A stretch of 5,995 nucleotides of DNA from an uncultured Lachnospiraceae bacterium. Its GTDB lineage: Bacteria; Bacillota; Clostridia; Lachnospirales; Lachnospiraceae. The notes beneath the pieces are model-generated. The model did no database searches. It saw nothing but the letters and a program-made list of their open reading frames with translations, and was not told the DNA's origin. The translations under genes and the position numbers were made by a program. The stretch is taken from the NCBI GenBank assembly GCA_947174725.1, contig CAMWKA010000120.1, positions 1-5,995 on the forward strand, read 5' to 3'. How positions within the stretch are numbered: the stretch's first letter is position 1; every line of letters starts with the position of its first letter. Shown in pieces: positions 1 through 5,199 of this stretch.

Positions 1-48
1 GGATACTATGGACATAGTCTCAGGTTGAGAAAGCAACAAGGGTACTAA
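1..48 (+). CDS. possible 3' end of an upstream gene (partial)
   Basis: The frame starting at base 1 is open for 15 codons and ends at TAA (46-48), one base before the ATG of the GH25 gene at 50. The predicted tail reads GYYGHSLRLRKQQGY. If real, it would be the C-terminus of an upstream plus-strand gene with the muramidase ribosome binding site inside its last codons, implying translational coupling. A frame this short stays open by chance about half the time and the family cannot be recognised, so this is only a possibility. The other two plus-strand frames meet stops within this stretch. Confidence 0.25.
   Translation, partial: GYYGHSLRLRKQQGY
38..42 (+). promoter_or_regulatory. ribosome binding site of the GH25 gene
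   Basis: AAGGG lies 7 bases before the ATG at 50. This is normal Shine-Dalgarno spacing and supports that start. No promoter can be recognised in the 49 bases available upstream. Confidence 0.7.
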
Positions 49-49
49 A

Positions 50-1759
50 ATGAAAAGAAATAAGAAAAGAAAAATAGCTTCCACTAAAAATACACAAAAT
101 GTAGAAATCATGGATTTAGATATAGAAGATATGGAATGGAACGAGTCCGAACCGGAAGATGATGAATACCGGAACGATGAATCATATAACAGTTATGATG
201 ACAGGAGAAAATTTCTGTTTGGCATGACAGCGGCGGGAGCGGCAGGCGTAATTGTATTGGTTATAGTAATTGTTTTCCTGCTAAAAAACGCCGAAAGCTC
301 GCGTGAAAATATGCAATTGCAGGTTGATATGATTCAAAATGGAGAATCCATATTTTCGGGTGAAGCGGGAACAGATAATACGGAAGCAGCCTTAGGGAAT
401 ATGGGCTCAGAAAATACAGATGACGCAGGAACAGATAAGCAAAATGCGGAATCAGGCTTAGATGCAAATTCTGAGATACAGATGGAAGTTTCCATAGGCG
501 CATTGGATGATGCTCAGGATCCACAAAACGCAGATGCTACAGGCAATGAAAGAAACGGTGCGGAAGTGACTGTAGCAGCAATCAATGAGAATGAAATTCC
601 AGGTGTCACTATAGGAATAGATGTCTCTAAATATCAAGGAACCATTGACTGGAACATGGTTAGGGAATCCGGCGTGGAATTTGCCATGATTCGCGTGGGC
701 TACAGGGCTAAATCCACCGGTGAGATTTTCGAAGATCCTACTGCCAGATATAATTTGCAGGAGGCACAAGCAGCAGGCATCAAGATCGGAGCTTACTTCT
801 TTTCTTCGGCTGTCACAAAAGAAGAGGCTAGGGAGGAAGCTTTATTTACCATGAATATCATAGCCAAATACAGGATTACATACCCGGTAGCTTATAACTG
901 TGAGGATTTTCTGTCAACGGACAGCAGACAGTATGGTCTGGATGCTTCTGCGCGGACAGAGCTTGCCTGTGCATTTCTGGATGAAATATCAGCGGCGGGT
1001 TATACCCCTATGTTCTATGCATCCAAAGGAGAACTTGAAGGCAATGCACAGTGGAATACGGATACTCTTTCCTCAAGATACAAGATATGGGTAGCGCAGT
1101 ATCCGGATCAGCCTTATCCACAGACCAATGCGTCCAGTTATGCGGGAACTCATGCTATGTGGCAGTATACCGGACAGGGAATTGTGGCGGGAATATCTAA
1201 AAAAACAGATGTTAATGTTGCTTATTTTGGATATTTGCAGGAGGCAGAAGCAAAGGACGAAACGCCGCCGGAAACGGTGGAAGCCAATCCTGAGGTGGGA
1301 ATCATATTTACGGAAGTAAACGAGACGGTAACAGCTAAGCAGGAGACCAATCTGCGCTCCGAGCCAAGTACGTTGAATGACTCTTCTATTGTGACTACAC
1401 TTATGCATGGAGATACTGCAACACGGACCGGTATCGGGCATAACGGTTGGTCAAGAGTAATCTATAACGGGCAGACCTTGTATGCAGTAACCAGCTATCT
1501 GACCACCGACATGGCGGATACCGGGCAGCAGGCACCGCCGCAGGGAACTGTTTACACGCCGGTATCTGAGCAGGTAACTGCCAAGATTGAGACAAACTTA
1601 AGAACTGAGCCAAGCACAGCAAATGCAGATACCGTAGTGGGAGTTCTGCACAACGGAGAGTACCTTATCAGAACTGCCATAGGCGATAACGGCTGGTCAC
1701 AGTTAGATTATAATGGAGTGACGGTATATGCAGTCAGCAGCTATTTGATTGTTCAATAG
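50..1759 (+). CDS. membrane-anchored GH25 family lysozyme (muramidase) with two C-terminal SH3b domains
   Basis: This 569-residue protein probably cuts the MurNAc-GlcNAc beta-1,4 bond of peptidoglycan outside the membrane. A basic start (KRNKKRK) and a very acidic stretch (about 22-51) precede one transmembrane helix at about 57-78, giving a type II anchor with a cytoplasmic tail of about 55 residues. A polar Asn/Glu/Gly/Asp-rich linker runs to about 185. The GH25 barrel covers about 187-396: GIDVSKYQG (Asp191), the active-site strand YNCED (283 Asn, 285 Glu), WVAQYP (347-352), MWQYTG (370-375) and TDVNVAYF (386-393). Two SH3b repeats follow (about 421-486 and 503-568), each with TNLR.EPST and NGWS motifs; such domains usually bind cell wall. 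The usual DxE motif reads Asn-Cys-Glu, so activity is inferred rather than certain. The gene is convergent with the minus-strand genes. The start is supported by AAGGG 7 bases upstream. Confidence 0.93.
   Translation: MKRNKKRKIASTKNTQNVEIMDLDIEDMEWNESEPEDDEYRNDESYNSYDDRRKFLFGMTAAGAAGVIVLVIVIVFLLKNAESSRENMQLQVDMIQNGESIFSGEAGTDNTEAALGNMGSENTDDAGTDKQNAESGLDANSEIQMEVSIGALDDAQDPQNADATGNERNGAEVTVAAINENEIPGVTIGIDVSKYQGTIDWNMVRESGVEFAMIRVGYRAKSTGEIFEDPTARYNLQEAQAAGIKIGAYFFSSAVTKEEAREEALFTMNIIAKYRITYPVAYNCEDFLSTDSRQYGLDASARTELACAFLDEISAAGYTPMFYASKGELEGNAQWNTDTLSSRYKIWVAQYPDQPYPQTNASSYAGTHAMWQYTGQGIVAGISKKTDVNVAYFGYLQEAEAKDETPPETVEANPEVGIIFTEVNETVTAKQETNLRSEPSTLNDSSIVTTLMHGDTATRTGIGHNGWSRVIYNGQTLYAVTSYLTTDMADTGQQAPPQGTVYTPVSEQVTAKIETNLRTEPSTANADTVVGVLHNGEYLIRTAIGDNGWSQLDYNGVTVYAVSSYLIVQ
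1310..1753 (+). repeat. tandem SH3b-encoding repeat, two copies
   Basis: Two units of 198 bases, 1310-1507 and 1556-1753, encode residues 421-486 and 503-568 of the GH25 protein. Shared landmarks are VTAK.ETNLR.EPST near the start, an HG/NG turn in the middle, NGWS, and YAV.SYL at the end. The 48-base spacer encodes a Pro/Gln/Gly/Thr-rich linker. The copies align without gaps at protein level but differ at many positions, so the duplication is old and not a recent assembly artefact. Confidence 0.85.
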
Positions 1760-1784
1760 CAGATTTCTTAAATCTGTAAATTTT
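1760..1784. terminator. weak hairpin between convergent genes, possible shared terminator
   Basis: CAGATTT (1760-1766), a 3-base loop and AAATCTG (1770-1776) form a perfect 7-bp stem directly after the GH25 stop codon, followed on the plus strand by TAAATTTT. Position and symmetry fit a terminator serving the convergent pair. The stem has only two G-C pairs, the T-run is interrupted, and there is no T-run on the minus-strand side, so termination strength is doubtful. Confidence 0.35.
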
Positions 1785-3015
1785 AATAGAAAATATGATT
1801 TCCAATCTGCAATCCTTCCAACCCAGGTATCGGGGTTCTGAAATATACCCTGTTGCCAACATTGGTAACGCCTGCCATCGCCTCATCCGCCGCACGGTAA
1901 CAATCTTCCGTCGCACGATTATCCGTCAAAGCAAGTGCAAGACGCCCGTTTCTTACCGGCGAGAACTGTTTATACTGATAGATCACGCCCGTTATAGTGT
2001 TAGGATAAACTGAGCTGCATACGCGGTTTATTACAACCGCGCCCACCGCAACCTTCCCTTCGTATGGTTCCCCGCCCGCTTCGCAATAGATCAGATTAGC
2101 AAGCAGATATCTGTCATTTTCTTCAAAAGTTACCTGTGAAAGATCCCTTCGCGCGGACTGCGCTGCCAACTGGGATAATCTTAATTCTTCCTCATATTGG
2201 GCCTTGATCTGTTCATATTCCGCTGCTGCTGCCGCCGCCGCCGCCTCCGCCGCGTCGCACTGTTCTTCATATGCCGCCGCCTCTGCCGCCACATCTTCTA
2301 TCTGATCCGCCGTTGCCGCAATATTATTTGCCGTATCTCTGATCAGTTCATTGACCGAAGCCTGTTCCGCTACCATTTCTTCCCGCAGTTCTTGCAATTC
2401 CTGCATCTCCTGCTGAAGGGCCGCCTCTTGTTCGGCGATCTGTTGCTCTAATGCAAAATATTCATCCAGCTTCATTCTGTCATACTCTGACAGTTGTTCT
2501 ATATAGTCGGCATAATTCAACATTTCACCAAACGACTGCGCGGAAAACAGAATTTCAGAATAAACAGAACTGCTCCTCTCATAGAGAAACTGTATCCTGT
2601 CCTTCATGCTTTCATACTGTTCTTCCCTTGCCAGTGTCGCCGCTTCCAGCTCCGCCTGCGTCTGGGCAATCTCAAATTCTTTCAAGGCAATCTTACTCTC
2701 TAATACCGCCAGTCTGTCTGCTACCGCCTGAAGGCTGGTATTCAGGATCTCCATCTGTCCCTGATAACTGTTTCTGACGCCTTCCAAATTAGCGAGGTTT
2801 GCCTCTGTCTGGGCAAGCGTCGCCTCTGCTGCCGCAAGTTCCGCTTCCCGCCTTTCCTTTTCTTCTTGCGCTGCCTCCATCTGCTCCCTTGTGTCATCCA
2901 AAGAAGATCCCGTGGCAGAAGACGGAAAATTAACACATAACAGTACCATTGCCACAAGTATGTAGAAAATCTTTATTCTATTGAAATTTTTCTCTCTTGT
3001 CCGTTCTTTTTTCAT
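1783..3015 (-). CDS. secreted cell wall hydrolase: PcsB/CwlO-like coiled coil plus C-terminal SleB (Hydrolase_2) domain
   Basis: This 410-residue exported protein probably cleaves peptidoglycan glycan strands; SleB-domain enzymes are known as lytic transglycosylases. A basic N-terminus and hydrophobic core (about 15-35, cleavage probably near SSATG) form a signal peptide. Residues about 38-150 and 180-290 are long Glu/Gln/Ala-rich coiled coils, separated by a segment (about 143-180, ERSSSVYSEILFSAQSF then LNYADYIEQLSEYDR) resembling the hinge of PcsB/CwlO-type hydrolases. Eight alanines lie at 258-265. The SleB domain occupies about 300-410: LIYCEAGGEPYEGKVAVGAV with probable catalytic Glu312, INRV, YPNTITGVIYQ and QFSPVRNGRL. 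The domain runs to the C-terminus and looks complete. It follows the dCMP deaminase gene by 73 bp with no terminator visible between them. It need not be the spore germination enzyme SleB: the coiled coil suggests vegetative division or cell wall remodelling, which is an inference. Confidence 0.9.
   Translation of the reverse strand: MKKERTREKNFNRIKIFYILVAMVLLCVNFPSSATGSSLDDTREQMEAAQEEKERREAELAAAEATLAQTEANLANLEGVRNSYQGQMEILNTSLQAVADRLAVLESKIALKEFEIAQTQAELEAATLAREEQYESMKDRIQFLYERSSSVYSEILFSAQSFGEMLNYADYIEQLSEYDRMKLDEYFALEQQIAEQEAALQQEMQELQELREEMVAEQASVNELIRDTANNIAATADQIEDVAAEAAAYEEQCDAAEAAAAAAAAEYEQIKAQYEEELRLSQLAAQSARRDLSQVTFEENDRYLLANLIYCEAGGEPYEGKVAVGAVVINRVCSSVYPNTITGVIYQYKQFSPVRNGRLALALTDNRATEDCYRAADEAMAGVTNVGNRVYFRTPIPGLEGLQIGNHIFY
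2221..2256 (-). repeat. alanine-codon trinucleotide tract within the SleB-domain gene
   Basis: The minus strand reads a run of GCG and GCA codons coding for eight consecutive alanines (residues 258-265), then, towards the N-terminus, Glu and two more alanines. On the plus strand it appears as CGC/TGC triplets at 2221-2244 and CGC CGC at 2248-2253. Four identical GCG codons in a row could allow replication slippage in whole-codon steps. The tract lies in the second coiled-coil region before the catalytic domain. Confidence 0.7.
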
Positions 3016-3088
3016 CTATCCTATTCCAAATCCAAGATCCGGTATCCATTCTTCTTTCCTTCTCATCAGGAAAGCTCTCCAACAACCT

Positions 3089-3577
3089 TTACAGTTCCAG
3101 CGTAATCTTTCTTCCGGTAGGTTTGTACTGATAATATACTACACCAGCCGCGTCAAACAGACGCTTGGACGCGGTATTGGAATCCGTGCCGCTATATTTA
3201 TCAGATTGATAAATCACCGTCCGGATACCCGCCTGAATGATCGCCTTCGCGCACTCGTTACAGGGAAATAATGACACATAAAGTTTTGTGTCCGTAAGAC
3301 ATCCGCCCCTGTAATTTAAGATCGCGTTTAATTCACTATGAGTCACATACGGGTACTTTGTCTCCAGCATTTCCCCTTCCCTGTCCCACGGAAAATCTTC
3401 ATCCCTGCAGCCATTCGGAAGGCCATTGTAACCTATGGAAAGTATCTTATTATCTCTGCTAACAATACATGAGCCGACCTGCGTATTCGGATCTTTGGAG
3501 CGCATACCGGCAAGCATCGATACCCCCATAAAATATTCATCCCAAGAAATATAATCTTTTCTTTTCGTTATCTTCAT
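3089..3577 (-). CDS. deoxycytidylate (dCMP) deaminase
   Basis: This 162-residue zinc enzyme deaminates dCMP to dUMP, feeding thymidylate synthesis in the cytoplasm. Visible motifs are DPNTQVGSCIV (29-39), GYNGLPNGC (49-57), the zinc/catalytic site HSELNAILN (His80, Glu82), and FPCNECAKAIIQAG (104-117) with zinc ligands Cys106 and Cys109, then SDKY (125-128). The motifs resemble the allosteric dCMP deaminase group that includes eukaryotic DCTD and B. subtilis ComEB, and the length is usual. The frame is open further upstream to an ATG at 3640, but that would overlap rpiB by 26 bases. The ATG at 3577 has GGAG (3584-3587) at 6-base spacing, and its product begins as expected (MKITKRKDYISWDEYF), so I chose it. 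It lies 37 bp after rpiB and 73 bp before the SleB-domain gene, probably co-transcribed. Confidence 0.94.
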   Translation of the reverse strand: MKITKRKDYISWDEYFMGVSMLAGMRSKDPNTQVGSCIVSRDNKILSIGYNGLPNGCRDEDFPWDREGEMLETKYPYVTHSELNAILNYRGGCLTDTKLYVSLFPCNECAKAIIQAGIRTVIYQSDKYSGTDSNTASKRLFDAAGVVYYQYKPTGRKITLEL

Positions 3578-3583
3578 ATTGAT

Positions 3584-3587
3584 CTCC
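3584..3587 (-). promoter_or_regulatory. ribosome binding site deciding the dCMP deaminase start
   Basis: GGAG on the minus strand is 6 bases before the ATG at 3577. It also spans an in-frame ATG at 3589, four codons upstream, whose only purine-rich stretch (GGAAAGA) directly abuts it. This favours 3577 over both 3589 and 3640. Confidence 0.65.
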
Positions 3588-3614
3588 ATTCTTTCCACAA
3601 CCTGCGAATTCACT

Positions 3615-4052
3615 TTATCCTTCAGCTTCAATCTGCGCAACCCGGCGTATATGTCGTTCTTCCCCGGAGAACTCTGTGGTAAGAAAGATCTCCGTAATCT
3701 TTAATGCCTCTTCTTCACTGATTTCCCCGGCTCCCATAGCAAGCATATTCGCATTGTTATGGAGTCTCGTCATCGTCGCTGTATGTTCATTATGGCATAG
3801 CGCGCAGCGAACGCCTTTTACTTTATTAGCCACCATACTGACACCAATTCCCGTCGTGCAGATCACGATTCCTTTCTCTGCTCCCCCATCGGCAACCATC
3901 GATGCCGCCTTTCTGGCATATTCCGGATAATCGCAGGATTCCTTGGAATAACAGCCACAGTCCGTCACCTCGTATCCCTTTTCCTCAAGATATTTTTTTA
4001 CTTTCTCTTTCAGATCATATCCGCCATGATCACAGCCCATAGATATTTTCAT
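3615..4052 (-). CDS. rpiB: ribose-5-phosphate isomerase B (RpiB/LacA/LacB family)
   Basis: This 145-residue cytoplasmic enzyme interconverts ribose 5-phosphate and ribulose 5-phosphate in the non-oxidative pentose phosphate pathway. Motifs: GCDHGGYDLK (6-15, Asp8 and His9), DCGCYS (31-36), DYPEYA (41-46), catalytic Cys65 in GIVICTTGIGVSMVANKVKG (61-80), LHNNANMLAMGAG (97-109) and the C-terminal phosphate-site region ERHIRRV (132-138). The usual CGTG motif reads CTTG. Length is typical. The start has AGGAG (4062-4066) 9 bases upstream and gives the expected N-terminus. It lies 21 bp after sua5, a pairing that echoes ywlC...ywlF in B. subtilis and supports RpiB over a LacA/LacB or allose-6-phosphate isomerase role, since no sugar-specific genes are nearby. 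Confidence 0.93.
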   Translation of the reverse strand: MKISMGCDHGGYDLKEKVKKYLEEKGYEVTDCGCYSKESCDYPEYARKAASMVADGGAEKGIVICTTGIGVSMVANKVKGVRCALCHNEHTATMTRLHNNANMLAMGAGEISEEEALKITEIFLTTEFSGEERHIRRVAQIEAEG

Positions 4053-4061
4053 CCTAATGTT

Positions 4062-4066
4062 CTCCT
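4062..4066 (-). promoter_or_regulatory. ribosome binding site of rpiB
   Basis: AGGAG, within a longer AAAAAAAGGAGAA stretch, lies 9 bases before the ATG at 4052 and 7 bases after the sua5 stop codon. It fills most of the 21-bp gap, leaving no room for a separate terminator and promoter. sua5 and rpiB are therefore probably on one transcript. Confidence 0.75.
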
Positions 4067-4073
4067 TTTTTTC

Positions 4074-5132
4074 TTATACTTTTTCAACGGTATATCCTGC
4101 CGCCTTCAACAGACGATTCATCACCGCCTGTCCAAATCCATCCGACGAAAAACTCTCACTGAAGATTGCCGTGACCCCCTCTTCATCAAACTCCCGCAGA
4201 ATCCGGTAAAGCCTTCTCGCAATCTCATACTCATTTTCACGGTTTCCCACGCTTTTCTTTACATCCGCCGAAACCAGCTCCCATATCTCATCGGTGATCA
4301 TCACTCCGGTTCGCTCTCCACGCAGCCTTGCTTTTTTTACTTCCGTATTCATCGTACGTATGACCGCCTCCTGATCTCCTTCGATCAACCGCATAGAACC
4401 CCTAGGTGCATAATGTCTATATTTCATCCCCGGCGCTTTGGGAGCCTGTCCCGAACCCTGATCCATCAGCGTGATATCCACATCCACCCTGCCCAACACC
4501 CGATTTAACATCTCCTGTGTCACATATCCGGGTCTTAAGATTACGGGGACTCTCTCTGTCAGATCTACGATGGTGGATTCCAGACCAATACCCACATCAC
4601 CGCCATCCAGAATCATATCGATCCTTCCGTCCATATCCTCGATCACATGGGCGGCAGTCGTCGGACTAGGTCTGCCGGAAAGATTGGCGCTCGGCGCTGC
4701 AATATATCCTCCCGACGCCTTGATCAACGAGATCGCCACGGGATGATCCGGCAGTCTGACCGCCACAGTATCCAGACCTCCTGTCGTTTCGTAAGGAACT
4801 GCGGAGGATTTTTTTAAAATCATCGTCAAAGGTCCCGGCCAAAAGGCGTCCGCCAGTTGTTTTGCCTCATCCGGAATATCCACGCAGATCTTTTTGATGC
4901 TTGTCCAATCTGCAATATGTACGATCAACGGATTGTCCGAAGGTCTTCCCTTTGCCGCATAGATCTTTCTGGAAGACTCCGGATTCAACGCATTCCCGCC
5001 AAGACCATATACCGTCTCCGTAGGAAAAGCAACCAATCCTCCATCTTTGATAATATCGCCGGACTGACGAAAAATCTCTTTTTCCTTTTTTAAACTTTTA
5101 AAATCTCCGACTGCTTTAACTATCGTATCCAT
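4074..5132 (-). CDS. sua5: L-threonylcarbamoyladenylate synthase, long Sua5 form
   Basis: This 352-residue cytoplasmic enzyme makes threonylcarbamoyl-AMP from threonine, bicarbonate and ATP, the first step of the t6A37 modification on ANN-reading tRNAs; TsaB/TsaD/TsaE complete it. The YrdC/TsaC domain is at about 20-215: VAFPTETVYGLGGNA (34-48), KGRPSDNPLIVHI (61-73, Lys61 and Arg63), FWPGPLT (97-103), VAVRLPDH (123-130), APSANLSGRPSPT (146-158) and the STIVD strand (186-190). The linker APGMKYRHYAP (233-243) and a C-terminal Sua5 domain (about 247-352) mark the long form, as in B. subtilis YwlC. Length is normal. The ATG at 5132 is the only sensible start: no in-frame ATG, GTG or TTG lies between it and an upstream stop. 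However, the nearest good ribosome binding site (5150-5154) is 17 bases away and better placed for a seven-codon leader ORF at 5143. The gap to the amidase gene is 67 bp. Confidence 0.95.
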   Translation of the reverse strand: MDTIVKAVGDFKSLKKEKEIFRQSGDIIKDGGLVAFPTETVYGLGGNALNPESSRKIYAAKGRPSDNPLIVHIADWTSIKKICVDIPDEAKQLADAFWPGPLTMILKKSSAVPYETTGGLDTVAVRLPDHPVAISLIKASGGYIAAPSANLSGRPSPTTAAHVIEDMDGRIDMILDGGDVGIGLESTIVDLTERVPVILRPGYVTQEMLNRVLGRVDVDITLMDQGSGQAPKAPGMKYRHYAPRGSMRLIEGDQEAVIRTMNTEVKKARLRGERTGVMITDEIWELVSADVKKSVGNRENEYEIARRLYRILREFDEEGVTAIFSESFSSDGFGQAVMNRLLKAAGYTVEKV

Positions 5133-5143
5133 TTGAATTGCAT
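5120..5143 (-). CDS. possible seven-codon leader ORF overlapping the sua5 start
   Basis: ATG at 5141-5143 starts the peptide MQFKWIR and ends at TAG (5120-5122), inside the fourth codon region of sua5 in another frame. AGAGG (5150-5154) sits 6 bases before this ATG, which is ideal, whereas it is 17 bases before the sua5 ATG. Ribosomes ending here could reinitiate at the sua5 ATG ten bases back, coupling the two. The peptide shows no attenuator-like run of one amino acid. It may be chance, as ATGs are common in AT-rich leaders. Confidence 0.3.
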   Translation of the reverse strand: MQFKWIR

Positions 5144-5149
5144 AAAAAT

Positions 5150-5154
5150 CCTCT
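5150..5154 (-). promoter_or_regulatory. ribosome binding site before sua5, oddly spaced
   Basis: AGAGG on the minus strand is the only clear Shine-Dalgarno match in the 67-bp gap. Its spacing is 6 bases to the leader ATG (5143) and 17 to the sua5 ATG (5132). The second distance is outside the usual range, so sua5 may be translated weakly or by reinitiation. Confidence 0.5.
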
Positions 5155-5159
5155 ATCTA

Positions 5160-5171
5160 AATGATATCATT
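5160..5171. promoter_or_regulatory. 12-bp perfect palindrome, possible operator
   Basis: AATGATATCATT is a perfect inverted repeat with no spacer, in the gap between the amidase and sua5. It begins 4 bases after the possible -10 box at 5176-5181, so it would cover the expected transcription start, a common place for a repressor site. I do not recognise the motif as that of a named regulator. Short AT-rich palindromes also arise by chance. Confidence 0.3.
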
Positions 5172-5175
5172 CAAT

Positions 5176-5184
5176 TTTATAACA
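5176..5184 (-). promoter_or_regulatory. possible extended -10 promoter for the sua5 operon
   Basis: The minus strand reads TGTTATAAA: a TG one base before TATAAA, which matches an extended -10 element with five of six bases of TATAAT. No good -35 hexamer is found 16-18 bases upstream, which extended -10 promoters can tolerate. Transcription would begin around 5168-5170, giving a leader of roughly 37 bases before sua5. The genes downstream (sua5, rpiB, dCMP deaminase, SleB-domain gene) could all be served by it. Confidence 0.35.
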
Positions 5185-5199
5185 AGATTCGCTATTTTC

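Noticed and set aside
8..28. Six-codon ORF ATG...TGA upstream of the GH25 gene
   Set aside because: There is no clear ribosome binding site, too little upstream sequence to judge, and the overlapping frame 1-48 is an equally plausible explanation.
2197..2451. Arg/Cys/Phe-rich plus-strand frame across the polyalanine tract
   Set aside because: It is the reverse reading of the Ala/Glu-rich coiled coil of the SleB-domain protein; its odd composition comes from that bias.
3016..3088. GGAGAGCTTTCC near-palindrome between the dCMP deaminase and SleB-domain genes as a terminator
   Set aside because: The repeat is imperfect, leaves no proper loop and has no T-run, so it does not look like an intrinsic terminator.
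3089..3640. Longer dCMP deaminase starting at 3640
   Set aside because: It would overlap rpiB by 26 bases and add 21 residues not typical of the family. The ATG at 3577 has GGAG at 6-base spacing and gives the expected N-terminus.
4026..4508. 160-codon plus-strand open frame opposite rpiB and sua5
   Set aside because: It is antisense to two genes with clear family motifs. Its translation shows no domain and reads as low-complexity His/Arg/Phe/Ile-rich sequence typical of a shadow frame.
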